Origin: Hyphomicrobium sp.
Lineage (GTDB): Bacteria; Pseudomonadota; Alphaproteobacteria; Rhizobiales; Hyphomicrobiaceae
Reading direction: 5' to 3'
NCBI RefSeq assembly: GCF_003987855.1
Contig: NZ_RXIZ01000007.1
Location: 101,648 to 165,647 of the forward strand
Length of the DNA: 64,000 nt
Made by a program: the position numbers and the translations under genes. The notes under the pieces were generated by a model, which saw nothing but the letters and a program-made list of their open reading frames with translations, was not told the DNA's origin and ran no database searches. The first letter of the stretch is position 1. Each line of letters opens with the position of its first letter. This document shows, one piece after another, positions 1-8,701 of the stretch.

Positions 1-145
1 CGTTCACGGCGCCGGCGCTTGTCGCGCTGATCCAACCGAAATGCAGCGTTTCATCTTCGAGCAGACGATCGAGTACGCCCCAGGTGAAGGCGCCATGCGC
101 TCCGCCGCCCTGAAGGGCAAGATTGATCTCGACAGGTTTAGCCAA
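1..145 (-). CDS. Patatin-like phospholipase, N-terminal part (cut by window edge)
   Basis: Only about the first 48 residues are present; the gene continues past the left edge. The visible part carries the patatin oxyanion-hole glycine motif (ALQGGGAHGAF) and, further on, the nucleophile-elbow type SATSAGAV (G-x-S-x-G variant) where the catalytic serine sits. This family hydrolyses acyl esters of lipids. No ATG or GTG lies in frame after the upstream stop, and a TTG at 145-143 is preceded by GGGGAG eight bases upstream, so I take TTG as the start. The family call is firm from the motif; substrate and location cannot be told from this fragment. Confidence 0.85.
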   Translation of the reverse strand, partial: MAKPVEINLALQGGGAHGAFTWGVLDRLLEDETLHFGWISATSAGAVN

Positions 146-470
146 ATGAAGTGCTCCCCGCAGGCCCCTACGGACGAAAGCCAGCGCGATTCCATATCAT
201 TACCGCTCGCGGCGAGCTTGTGTCATTGACGCCGCGGCAGAACGACAGGCTTTCACCCAGGTTATTCACTAGCGTGCGAATGTTACACAGACTCGTCGGC
301 GTTGCGCGTCCATCATCTGGGCGATCTTCACAAACGCTGCTCATCGCATAAGCATACTGGCGGCGACGAAAGTCGAAGACGCGTCACGATGCGGCACGCG
401 CTTGAAGTCACTCGATTGCGTGGCATTTGGCCGCTAGTCATAGCGGATTATGACAAAGCCGATGTGCCGC
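146..470. other. Intergenic region, no gene seen
   Basis: This stretch lies between two minus-strand genes, so it should hold the 3' end of the metallophosphoesterase transcript and the promoter of the patatin gene. I see a short hairpin (CCGCTA, four-base loop, TAGCGG at 431-446) without a T-tract, and no convincing coding frame, tRNA or repeat. Confidence 0.5.
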
Positions 471-1379
471 TCATCGTTTCGGCGCTTCGAGAATTGTCTC
501 GCTGATTTTTCGCACGCAAGAGTCTTCGCCCTCGATGCCGCGCACGATGTGGCGGATTCGAACGCCATTCCCGCTCTTGAAGAACGTGAAAAGATTGTAG
601 CTCGCGGCAGGCTCGTCGCCATGGACGACACCTGCTGATGCCGAACCTATGCCCACAATCGGAATGGCACCCTCACGCGCCGGCAGCCAATCGACACGCG
701 TGCGATGATTATGTCCGTAAAGCACGAGTTCCGCCGTACCCCGCTCCAAGAGATGCACGAGATGAGCTGCATCCGTGAGCCCCCGGCGTGCCGACGCCAA
801 ATGCGGCAACGGCGGGTGATGGATCAGCACGACGCGGATCAATCCCTCTTCTCCGAGATCGCGGAGAAGCTCTCCGGCGATCTCCAGCTGATGCCGTCCC
901 AGCTTACCGCTCGCATAGAACGGCGGCGTCTCCACCGCCGAATTCAATCCGACAAGTGCCACCGGCCCGAGACGCCGCACGAACGGAAAGGCCAGCGTCT
1001 CGTTCTCGCCTCCCATGTACTCCGCCCACCGCGCAACGCCGGGTTCGCCGTGGAGGCTCGAATAGATATCATGATTGCCGGGGACGACGGTCACGTCCGC
1101 GGGCGCGCCGACGGACTTCAGCCAGGTGAGTGCCGATTGATATTCCATCGGCAGGCCAAGATTGATCAGATCCCCTGTGATCGCGATATGATCCGGCCGC
1201 AGGGCTTTAGCATCGGCTATCAATGTGTCGGCCACGGCGGCGCGATGCACCCGCTTGCGCTTTCGCAACCAGTTGGCCGAGCCAAGAACCCGCTTCGCAT
1301 TCCAATAGGACCAAGGTGCCCCGAGGACTGGCGGCAAGTGAACATCGGAAAAATGCGCCAGAGTGAATGCTTCGGTCAT
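471..1379 (-). CDS. Calcineurin-like metallophosphoesterase
   Basis: A 302-residue cytoplasmic-looking protein with the full metallophosphoesterase metal-ligand set: D12-x-H14 (SDVH), G69-D70 (ITGD), G101-N-H-D104, a HH pair around residue 195 and a C-terminal GHNH. Such enzymes hydrolyse phosphomono- or diesters such as cyclic nucleotides. I chose the ATG at 1379 because the DVH motif then falls at the usual distance from the N-terminus; an in-frame extension to 1448 adds 23 residues without homology-like character. It runs divergently from the Nudix/GNAT pair. Substrate cannot be inferred. Confidence 0.88.
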   Translation of the reverse strand: MTEAFTLAHFSDVHLPPVLGAPWSYWNAKRVLGSANWLRKRKRVHRAAVADTLIADAKALRPDHIAITGDLINLGLPMEYQSALTWLKSVGAPADVTVVPGNHDIYSSLHGEPGVARWAEYMGGENETLAFPFVRRLGPVALVGLNSAVETPPFYASGKLGRHQLEIAGELLRDLGEEGLIRVVLIHHPPLPHLASARRGLTDAAHLVHLLERGTAELVLYGHNHRTRVDWLPAREGAIPIVGIGSASAGVVHGDEPAASYNLFTFFKSGNGVRIRHIVRGIEGEDSCVRKISETILEAPKR

Positions 1380-1475
1380 TGAGAGATGCTGGGTAATGTT
1401 GCAAACGGCGTAGTCAGAACAGCGCCATAAGGCGTCATTGTCCAGCACCGGACGCGCGAATGAAGAGGAAGCCGG

Positions 1476-1928
1476 TTGAAAGAAGACATACCGCTACTTG
1501 GCCGCTTGGTCGTGCGCGCCTTCCAGCGCTATTGGCGTCTCGTTCGCGGCCTGAGCTTATCAGTTGAAGGTTGTGTCGTGGACGAGGCCGGGTGTGTGCT
1601 TATGGTTCGGGAGGAAAATGGCGGCAACTGGGAATTGCCCCGGGGAAACGTGCGCGAAAACGAAAATCTCGAGAGCGCATTGCGCCGGGTCCTGCGAGAA
1701 GCCGCCGGCATCGAGGTTAACGGCCAGCCGCAGCTTTCATTTTTTCACGCCGCCGGAGCCAACGGACAAACCGGCTCCTACCTGGTGCGAAACTGGCGGC
1801 CGATCACGGGTTGGGAAGGCGAACCAAGGCGGTTCTTCCCGGAAAAGGCACTGCCCGGCGATACGGCAGGAGAGCAGGCCGAGCGGATTCGCCGCTTACT
1901 TCAGGATCGCACAATTTCGCAGGTGTGA
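1476..1928 (+). CDS. Nudix-fold protein with a degenerate Nudix box
   Basis: 150 residues with the Nudix layout. A TTG start fits best: AAGAGGAAG precedes it by five bases. The Nudix signature is recognisable but eroded: G57-x5-E63-x7-R71-V72-L73-R74-E75-A76-A77-G78. The family consensus is R-E-U-x-E-E-x-G, so the catalytic glutamate after the arginine is valine and the last metal-binding glutamate of the EE pair is alanine. The usual PGG before the box is PRG. Nucleotide-diphosphate hydrolysis is therefore doubtful; a ligand-binding or residual-activity role is more likely. It is followed after 52 bases by a GNAT gene on the same strand, probably one transcript. Confidence 0.78.
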   Translation: MKEDIPLLGRLVVRAFQRYWRLVRGLSLSVEGCVVDEAGCVLMVREENGGNWELPRGNVRENENLESALRRVLREAAGIEVNGQPQLSFFHAAGANGQTGSYLVRNWRPITGWEGEPRRFFPEKALPGDTAGEQAERIRRLLQDRTISQV

Positions 1929-1980
1929 TAGAAGCCCCGGCCTGCTTTGTTCTCCATCCCTCGGTACGCGATCCGCCTTC

Positions 1981-2535
1981 ATGTCTCCGCCATTGGTCAT
2001 CCGCCCCGCGACGCCTGCCGATATCGTCGAGATATCTAAGCTGCACGCACGCGTCTTTGGACCCGGGCGCTTCGCACGGTCGGCTTACCGCGTGCGCGAA
2101 GGCAAAGGCCATCTCTCGAGGTTCTGCCTGGTCGCCTGCCTTGGAGAGACAATCATCGCGTCAATCCGGAACACCGAGATAAGCATCGGTGGAAAATCTG
2201 GCGCCGTTCTCCTGGGCCCCGTTGCTGTTGATGGCGCTCACCGCAGCCTAGGGCTGGGCAAGACGTTGATCCATGACGCGCTCGCGGCGGCGAAGACGGG
2301 AGGCGCCAAGCTCATGGTGCTGGTAGGCGATCAGCCATATTATGGGAGGTTCGGCTTCAAGCCCGTCCCTATGGGCCAGATCGTCTTTCCCGGCCCGGTC
2401 AATCCCCAGCGCATCCTCGCCTGCGAGCTGGTTGCCGATGCCCTCTCGAATTACCGCGGCATCATCGCTGCCGAACCCCAGGCCGAGGCTCGCGCACAAA
2501 TCGCTGCCAAGAGCGTCCGCGCCACACAATCGTAA
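1981..2535 (+). CDS. GNAT family N-acetyltransferase
   Basis: 184 residues. The N-terminal IRPATPAD begins beta-1 of the GNAT fold, a central LLGPVAV strand is followed by an acetyl-CoA pyrophosphate loop of the form R-x-x-G-L-G (HRSLGLGKTLI, about residues 83-93), and YYGRFGF near residue 120 is typical of the YhbS-like branch. The acceptor substrate is unknown. ATG at 1981 gives a normal length. Same strand as the Nudix-fold gene upstream, a pairing common in this group. Confidence 0.88.
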   Translation: MSPPLVIRPATPADIVEISKLHARVFGPGRFARSAYRVREGKGHLSRFCLVACLGETIIASIRNTEISIGGKSGAVLLGPVAVDGAHRSLGLGKTLIHDALAAAKTGGAKLMVLVGDQPYYGRFGFKPVPMGQIVFPGPVNPQRILACELVADALSNYRGIIAAEPQAEARAQIAAKSVRATQS

Positions 2536-2682
2536 CGCCGTCGTAACCGATTCATCCGACGATTCCGCGCGGCGGTAATGGCCCGGTGAGTTGTATCACG
2601 CACGCTTACTTATGCAGGCTCGCGCAAGCTGAGGGTCCGAGAGTTTAAGGATCTCCAAGGCACGCGCAGCGGAAGGCTGATT

Positions 2683-4878
2683 ATGACCTCGACGTATCTC
2701 CTCTACAGGACCTACGCTGCGAACCTGCCGCAAACCCTTTCTCGTATCGGCGTACAGACCGACGTCGCCAACGCGGCGACCTACTACCAGAACAACATCG
2801 GTAACGTGACGTCTGTCGATGACTTCCTGAACAACACACGCCTCTTCTCGTACGCCATGTCCGCTTATGGCTTGAGCGACATGGCCTACGCGAAAGCCTT
2901 CATGAAGAAGGTCCTGACAAGCGATCTCACGGACAAGCACTCGTTCGTCAACAAGCTCACTGACCCACGCTTTTTGGCCTTCGCAAAGGCTTTCCAGTTT
3001 TCCACCGACGGAACCGTGGCGCCGCAAGACGTTGTCCCCCAGACCCAAACTGAAGAGGACGACACGATCGGCCTTTACTCGCAGACCCAGGTCAACAAGG
3101 GCGCTGCAGCTTCGACTGAGGCCACCTATTATCAGTCGCAAATTGGGAACATCACGTCCGTCGACCAACTGATGTCGAATGCGCGGCTCTTGAAGTATGT
3201 GGTCACCGCTTATGGTCTCAATCCCGATCGCGTGTCGAACGCAACCATTAGAGCCGTTCTGACCAGTGATCTGTCCGATCCCAACAGCACGGCAAACACG
3301 CTCAATAATTCCGCCTACCAATCGCTTGCCGCGGCATTCAATTTCAATACGGACGGCACCGTGAACGGAACGGCGCAATCGTCGGCCAACATTTCGAAGA
3401 CCGTCTATCAATACTATAATGCCACCGGGACCAGCGCGACGCCGGCCGCCGCGGCATACAAGACGCAGTACTACAAGGCCGCGATCTCGAGCATCACGTC
3501 CGTCGACGATCTACTCAATAACAACGCCCTAAGGGACGTGGCCCTGACGGCATTCGGTCTCAATCCGCTGCTGCAATCGAACACTGCCCTCAGACAGATT
3601 TTGACAAGCGATCTTTCCGATCCCAACAGCGTCGCGAACCAGCAAACGAATGCCGCTTACGAGAAGCTCGCAGCGGCCTTCAACTTCAATGCCGATGGAA
3701 GCGTGAACGGATCGGCTCAGACGGCGGATCAAACGAATTCCGTGATCGGCCTTTATTCGAATACCTATGATGACGCTCTTCAAGCGGCCAACGACCGCGC
3801 GACGACATCCTACAAAAGCGCGCTAGCGGGCGTGAAGACGGTCGATGACCTTCTGAAGTCGACCGCTTACAACTTCATCATGAATGCGTACGGCTTCGAC
3901 TCTTCGACGATGACAAAGTACACGCTGAAGAAGATCCTCGAGAGCGATCCGAACGATCCAAGCAGCTTTGCGCGCCAATCGCACAACGCCGCCTACATTA
4001 AGCTCGCGTCCGATTTCAATTTCGACGCCGATGGCAACTCCAAGACCGCACCGACAGCGCAGACCCAGAACAACATCATCTCAACCGGCGCGCTCTATAC
4101 CACGCATAACGGCGGCGTGGTTGCCGATGGCGCAACAGCGACCCTGCAACAGACGGCTGCGCAGACCGAAACGACATATTACGCAACGAAGATGGCAAGC
4201 ATCACGAATGTCGATGACTTCCTGAAGGACAACAGGCTGGTCAAATATGCGCTTGATGCGTACGGGCTAAAGACGGCGAACCTTTCGACCTCGGACCTGC
4301 GCAAGATCCTCACCAGCGATCCGCTTGATCCCAAGAGCTTCATCAATCAACCCGAGAACGCTGCCTATCGGGATCTCGCGGTCGCCTATAATTTCGGAAC
4401 GGATGGCAAAACCCTATCAGTACCGAAGCAGCAGGTGCAGGACCGCAGCCAGAGGGTGGCAACCGCCGACGGTTACCTCGAGCAAACGATGGAAACCCAG
4501 GCCGGCGATCAAAGCGATGGCCTCCGCTTGGCGCTTTACTTCTTGAACAAGGCTCCGAACATCACCTCGCCGTACCAGCTTCTCGCCGACAAGGCCCTTC
4601 TCCAGTTCACCCAGACGGCGCTCGGTTTATCGACCGCGATGTCGCAAGCCGACATCGACACACAAGCAAAGATGATCACCAAGAAGTTAAACTTGGCCGA
4701 CCTTCAGGACCCGACCAAGCTCAACAAGCTCATTACTCAATTCTCAGCCATGTACGATATCAACAATTCCAATGTGGCCTCGACCTCCCCCGTGGTTCAG
4801 ATCCTTCAGGGAAGCTCCACGTCGTTCAATGGCATCATAGACATCGGGGCAATTACGACCCCGATTGCGTCCTTCTAA
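2683..4878 (+). CDS. DUF1217 protein with five tandem repeats, flagellum-associated family
   Basis: 731 residues. Five copies of an 80-residue unit can be followed by eye at about 32-112, 147-227, 262-342, 375-452 and 497-575. Each has an opening helix (YY..x-I-x-S/N-V-D-D/Q-LL), a centre A-Y-G-L/F, a K/R-x-I/V-L-T/E-S-D-x-x-D-P-x-S block and a closing A-A-Y-x-x-L-A-x-x-F-N-F. A sixth, diverged region (about 612-705) matches the usual C-terminus of single DUF1217 proteins. DUF1217 genes normally sit in rhizobial flagellar clusters and are shorter. No flagellar gene is nearby here and no signal peptide is visible. Start ATG follows GGAAGG by six bases. Extracellular or flagellar role is inferred only. 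Confidence 0.8.
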   Translation: MTSTYLLYRTYAANLPQTLSRIGVQTDVANAATYYQNNIGNVTSVDDFLNNTRLFSYAMSAYGLSDMAYAKAFMKKVLTSDLTDKHSFVNKLTDPRFLAFAKAFQFSTDGTVAPQDVVPQTQTEEDDTIGLYSQTQVNKGAAASTEATYYQSQIGNITSVDQLMSNARLLKYVVTAYGLNPDRVSNATIRAVLTSDLSDPNSTANTLNNSAYQSLAAAFNFNTDGTVNGTAQSSANISKTVYQYYNATGTSATPAAAAYKTQYYKAAISSITSVDDLLNNNALRDVALTAFGLNPLLQSNTALRQILTSDLSDPNSVANQQTNAAYEKLAAAFNFNADGSVNGSAQTADQTNSVIGLYSNTYDDALQAANDRATTSYKSALAGVKTVDDLLKSTAYNFIMNAYGFDSSTMTKYTLKKILESDPNDPSSFARQSHNAAYIKLASDFNFDADGNSKTAPTAQTQNNIISTGALYTTHNGGVVADGATATLQQTAAQTETTYYATKMASITNVDDFLKDNRLVKYALDAYGLKTANLSTSDLRKILTSDPLDPKSFINQPENAAYRDLAVAYNFGTDGKTLSVPKQQVQDRSQRVATADGYLEQTMETQAGDQSDGLRLALYFLNKAPNITSPYQLLADKALLQFTQTALGLSTAMSQADIDTQAKMITKKLNLADLQDPTKLNKLITQFSAMYDINNSNVASTSPVVQILQGSSTSFNGIIDIGAITTPIASF

Positions 4879-4974
4879 GTCTTGCCGGACACCGCTTTAA
4901 CGGTTCCGACGCGATTTGGCGTTAGGCTGCGGCAGATCTATTGCATGTGCCATTAAAGCAGCAGCTCGGAGGAT

Positions 4975-4990
4975 AAGGCCGGACGGCCTT
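4975..4990 (+). terminator. Possible weak terminator after the DUF1217 gene
   Basis: AAGGCC, four-base loop, GGCCTT followed by TCCC. The stem is only 6 bp and the T-tract is poor, so this is tentative. Confidence 0.3.
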
Positions 4991-5071
4991 TCCCACGGTG
5001 CCAGCTCGCATTAATGTTGCAGCGAAAAGCGATCCTGGATCCGGCGCCTTGGACACTAAAAGGACAGCACG

Positions 5072-5377
5072 ATGAAGCCTCTCGCCCTTGCAGGTGCGGC
5101 AGCCCTCCTGGTGGTGTCGCTCGTTCCAGCTGTAGCGCATCCCCGCTCCGGATCTGGTCCTCGCGCGGCGGCCGGTGACGTGCCGTTTGCCCCTGTCGAC
5201 CGTCGCGGCCCGACCCTGCCTCCCGATACGATGCTGGGACCTGATTCCGGCTGGAACGGCAGCGGCAGCGGCGGAGCGGCGGGCCCTAATTATAATCTCG
5301 TCCAACCGCTCTTCGGACCACCGTTGCCGACGCTTCCAAAACCAAGGCGCAAACCCCGCATTATTTTGGGCGAGTGA
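5072..5377 (+). CDS. Small secreted proline/glycine-rich protein
   Basis: 101 residues with a clear Sec signal peptide (positive start, hydrophobic stretch 5-20, cleavage likely after the A-V-A-H region near 22). The mature part is rich in Gly, Pro and Ser, lacks cysteines after the leader, and ends in a basic run (KPRRKPR). An AGGAC lies six bases before the ATG. I do not recognise a family. Its 3' end nearly meets the convergent membrane-protein gene, 15 bases apart. Confidence 0.6.
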   Translation: MKPLALAGAAALLVVSLVPAVAHPRSGSGPRAAAGDVPFAPVDRRGPTLPPDTMLGPDSGWNGSGSGGAAGPNYNLVQPLFGPPLPTLPKPRRKPRIILGE

Positions 5378-5392
5378 TCTCGTTTCCAGCGA

Positions 5393-6232
5393 TCACCATC
5401 CGGAAAATCTGAACCGAGAGGACGTGCTCTCGTCGCGGCTCTTGCCACCGCGGATGCCGCCGTACCATGCCGCACCAAGCCCGATGAGCAGACCGATGCC
5501 TGTGAGCAGCCCGGAAAGCTCCGTCGCCTTTTTCGCCTTATCGAGCGCTGCCATTGCGTCGGCATAGGCGGTATCGACTCGGGTTTCGGCATCTGAAACC
5601 GGAATGCCGGCCTTTGGTGCAATGATATTGGCGACGAACGTCCGGTCCTTCGGAGCCAAACCGCCGTCACGTCCGAACGATCTCATGAACACGGCTTCGA
5701 TCGTCCGGGTTTCGTCAGTGGTGAGGATCGGAGCAGCTGTCGCGGTCTTCCCTTCCGCAGGAGCAGCAAGCGTCGAGATCATCCCCGAAAGCGGGCTCGA
5801 AGAATTTCGATCGGCGAACTTGGCCACCGCAGACGAGCCCGCGTGGAGCGCAGCTCCGCCAGCGCTGGCCGCAATCATCCCGCCGATCAGTACGCACACC
5901 GCCCACGTGACCATGCCTTGGAGACCATCACGGAACTCGACTTCGTTAATCGGCACCTCAGCCACACGCGGACGTACCCGCGCCGCCACGAAACCGGCCA
6001 CGAGGAAGGATCCGATTGTCGCGATCAATCCCCAGAGCGCGGCAACACTGGCTGCAAGGCCCGAGTACGACTGCCCAGGCCACGGGGACAAAAGCGAAAG
6101 TCCGCTCGCCACTCCCAGCGAGATCAAAACGAGCGACACCGCCGATCCGGCGGCTGCCCCGGCGAGAATCCCGCGCCAACTCAAAAACGATTCCGACGGG
6201 GTGCCCGCCTCGATCTCAATTACGTCCGCCAT
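5393..6232 (-). CDS. PhnA-like inner-membrane protein of unknown function
   Basis: 279 residues with hydrophobic segments at about 22-50, 70-95 and 118-140, a soluble central/periplasmic region, and a last segment near 250-270, then a basic tail. Alphaproteobacterial proteins of this kind are often labelled PhnA-like, but there is no phosphonate enzyme motif and I give no function. I chose ATG at 6232 since GGAAC lies just upstream and the protein begins MADVIEIE; an earlier ATG adds 10 residues. It is preceded by a 24-residue membrane microprotein 13 bases upstream, so the two are probably cotranscribed. Confidence 0.72.
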   Translation of the reverse strand: MADVIEIEAGTPSESFLSWRGILAGAAAGSAVSLVLISLGVASGLSLLSPWPGQSYSGLAASVAALWGLIATIGSFLVAGFVAARVRPRVAEVPINEVEFRDGLQGMVTWAVCVLIGGMIAASAGGAALHAGSSAVAKFADRNSSSPLSGMISTLAAPAEGKTATAAPILTTDETRTIEAVFMRSFGRDGGLAPKDRTFVANIIAPKAGIPVSDAETRVDTAYADAMAALDKAKKATELSGLLTGIGLLIGLGAAWYGGIRGGKSRDESTSSRFRFSGW

Positions 6233-6245
6233 AACGTTCCTCCGA

Positions 6246-6320
6246 TCACCTGAAACCAACAAGGCTCAGAAGAAACGAAATGACCACGATTAACCCGATC
6301 AGATAGATGATCTCGTGCAC
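6246..6320 (-). CDS. 24-residue single-span membrane microprotein
   Basis: GTG start at 6320-6318 with GGAG about eight bases upstream, 24 codons, stop TGA at 6248-6246. The product begins MHEIIYLIG, is hydrophobic almost throughout (I/L/V/F) and ends in a basic residue (GFR), as expected of a single transmembrane helix. It sits 13 bases before the PhnA-like membrane gene, which suggests the two work together. Evidence is the ribosome site, composition and spacing; no homology search was possible. Confidence 0.62.
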   Translation of the reverse strand: MHEIIYLIGLIVVISFLLSLVGFR

Positions 6321-6444
6321 TGTACGTCTCCTCGCCACAACTCGCGGTTTCCAACAGAGCGGGGGCAAGGTTAGTTCCTTGCGCCGGCCAGAGAGGCGCT
6401 GTGGCGAGAGGATTGTCTGTCCGGCAGACTTGGCGGGACGGCGT

Positions 6445-7251
6445 CTAGCTCTTCTCTGACGCAGAGGGAAACAATGCCGAGCTTCGCCCGGTAACCCAGT
6501 ACGCTAGAAGACCCATCCACTCCTTCACCGCCAGATCCGTGCGCTGCAATCCAGCGGCGATGCTGTCAAAGGGCCGCCAAGCGTCCTGGCTACCCCTGGT
6601 TCTGAAGTCGACGGGAAAAGGTATCACGTCATAGCCTGCTTCCCGGAACACACCGACCGATCGCGGCATATGATAGGCCGAGGTGACGAGGATCCAGCGA
6701 GTCCCTGGCTCTGGGTGCAGCAGCCGTTTTGTCAGCACAGCGTTCTCGTAGGTATTGCGCGCGTCGCTTTCAATGAGAATGCGATTGGGCGCGATACCTG
6801 CATCGATGAAAAAATCCCGTACCGCATCGGCAACGCCGCCATGACCGAACAGCGAGCCGCTGCCCCCCGTAAAGATGACTCTTGCATCGGGAAGTTCGCG
6901 CGCAAGCCGTAGGGCTTCCGTCAGACGCTCGGCTGCCTCGTTTAACGCGAGCCCTCCACGGGCACGAGTGATCGAAATATCTTCAAAGCCGCCGAGCAGA
7001 ATGATGCCGCTGACGGTACCCTGCGGGACAGACGGGACGTGCGTTGCAAAGCGTTCTTCGAGCGGGAGCACCAGAATATTGCCGCCGGGAAGAAATCCGA
7101 AAAGCAGGATGATCCCAAAGCCCACCCCAAGAAATCGCCGCGCCCACCTCGGGCTGCGTCGCATGAAAAGGCCGCCGAGCAAGAGCGAAAGGAACGCAAT
7201 GCTCGACGGCTGAACACAGAAGAATATCACTTTGGACGCGACGAAAAACAT
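6445..7251 (-). CDS. YdcF/ElyC-family (DUF218) envelope protein
   Basis: 268 residues. Two N-terminal membrane helices (about 5-28 and 40-58) are followed by a DUF218 domain: LGG near residue 85, FTGGSGS about 127-133, an ESDARNTYENA block (about 160-170, the S/R/N/T/E motif typical of the family) and VTSAYHMPRS about 188-197. E. coli ElyC of this family affects peptidoglycan and lipid-carrier homeostasis, and SanA-like members affect envelope permeability. The reaction is not established, so I call the family only. It lies 58 bases downstream of purA on the same strand. Confidence 0.85.
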   Translation of the reverse strand: MFFVASKVIFFCVQPSSIAFLSLLLGGLFMRRSPRWARRFLGVGFGIILLFGFLPGGNILVLPLEERFATHVPSVPQGTVSGIILLGGFEDISITRARGGLALNEAAERLTEALRLARELPDARVIFTGGSGSLFGHGGVADAVRDFFIDAGIAPNRILIESDARNTYENAVLTKRLLHPEPGTRWILVTSAYHMPRSVGVFREAGYDVIPFPVDFRTRGSQDAWRPFDSIAAGLQRTDLAVKEWMGLLAYWVTGRSSALFPSASEKS

Positions 7252-7309
7252 CGAGCTAGCCCCTCAGCGATATTCCCTCTCAAACGCAGTTGCGCGCAAA
7301 ACCTGATCG

Positions 7310-8605
7310 CTATTGCGCGACGAAAGGATCCTTCATCAAAATCGTATCCTCGCGCTCCGGGCTCGTCGACAGCAGCGTGATCGGGCATTCGATCAGCTCC
7401 TCGACCCGGCGAACATATTTGATGGCCTGCGCCGGGAGGTCTGCCCACCGTCGCGCGCCATAGGTCGATTGAGACCAGCCCTCGAATTCTTCATAGATCG
7501 GCACGATCTCTGCCTGCGCGGTCGCGCTCGCCGGCAGACGGTCGAGCGTTTCGCCGTCGAGTTTGTAGCCAACGCAAATGCGGATCGTGTCGAAGCCGTC
7601 CAACACGTCAAGCTTGGTCAGCGCAATGCCGTCAATGCCGGAGACCTTCGCCACCTGACGCACAAGCACAGCATCAAACCAGCCGCAACGACGCTTACGC
7701 CCAGTGACGGTGCCGAACTCGCGGCCGCGCTCGCCGATTTTCTCGCCGATTGCATCCGTCAGCTCGGAGGGAAATGGACCAGAGCCCACGCGTGTCGTGT
7801 AAGCCTTTGCGATGCCCAGCACGTAGCCCACCTGACGTGGCCCGACTCCCGATCCGGTCGCAGCCTGCGCGGCAACCGTGTTTGACGACGTGACAAATGG
7901 GTAGGTGCCGTGATCGACATCGAGCAGAGCGCCTTGAGCGCCTTCGAACAGAATGCGTTTGCCCTGCCGCCACGCCTGGTCGAGATATTCCCATGTTACC
8001 GCCCCGAAGGGCAGGACCTTCGGCGCGATCTCAACCAGTTCGGCGATGAGCGTATCCTTATCGACCTCCGGCTGGCCAAGTCCTCTGCGCAACGCGTTGT
8101 GATGCGCGAGAAGGCGATCGACCTTCGGACCAAGAGTCGCTGGAGACGCCAAGTCCTGAAAGCGGATCGCGCGCCGGCCGACTTTGTCTTCGTACGCAGG
8201 ACCGATGCCGCGGCCCGTTGTCCCGATCTTCTCGGTTCCAGCTGCCGCTTCCCGCACGACGTCGAGCTCACGATGCAAAGGCAGAATAAGCGCGGCGTTT
8301 TCGGCGATCCGCAGGTTGCCCGGCCCAATGGCAATACCTTGCTCCCTCAGTCGGCCGATTTCTGCAACGAGCGCCCAAGGATCGATGACGACTCCGTTGC
8401 CTATCACTGACATCTTGTCGGGTCTCACGACGCCCGACGGGAGCAGCGACAGCTTGAAAGTCTTGTCGCCGATGACGAGCGTGTGCCCGGCGTTGTGGCC
8501 GCCTTGGAAACGCACCACGACGTCGGCGCGCTCCGAAAGCCAGTCCACGATCTTGCCTTTGCCCTCGTCGCCCCATTGGGCGCCGACCACGACGACGTTC
8601 GCCAT
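7310..8605 (-). CDS. purA: Adenylosuccinate synthetase
   Basis: 431 residues, the normal length. It joins IMP and aspartate using GTP to form adenylosuccinate, the first committed step to AMP, in the cytoplasm. The GTP-binding WGDEGKGK spans residues 11-18 with catalytic D13, GGHNAGHT ends with H41, and [14 protein letters not shown] is present near 128-141; the C-terminal TLLSTSPER guanine-binding region is intact. It is a single gene between the YdcF-like gene and the MuiA-like gene, all on the minus strand. Confidence 0.97.
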   Translation of the reverse strand: MANVVVVGAQWGDEGKGKIVDWLSERADVVVRFQGGHNAGHTLVIGDKTFKLSLLPSGVVRPDKMSVIGNGVVIDPWALVAEIGRLREQGIAIGPGNLRIAENAALILPLHRELDVVREAAAGTEKIGTTGRGIGPAYEDKVGRRAIRFQDLASPATLGPKVDRLLAHHNALRRGLGQPEVDKDTLIAELVEIAPKVLPFGAVTWEYLDQAWRQGKRILFEGAQGALLDVDHGTYPFVTSSNTVAAQAATGSGVGPRQVGYVLGIAKAYTTRVGSGPFPSELTDAIGEKIGERGREFGTVTGRKRRCGWFDAVLVRQVAKVSGIDGIALTKLDVLDGFDTIRICVGYKLDGETLDRLPASATAQAEIVPIYEEFEGWSQSTYGARRWADLPAQAIKYVRRVEELIECPITLLSTSPEREDTILMKDPFVAQ

Positions 8606-8701
8606 TGTAGTTAAACCTTCTCAGCCTTCTCATGATTTGGCCCCGGCGAGAGCCAGGGCCGCGCGGGATACCCGCCATTGATCCAAATTCGGCGCGAGCC
8701 G

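Noticed and set aside
431-446. Short hairpin after the first metallophosphoesterase gene
   Set aside because: Six-base stem with no T-tract; could occur by chance.
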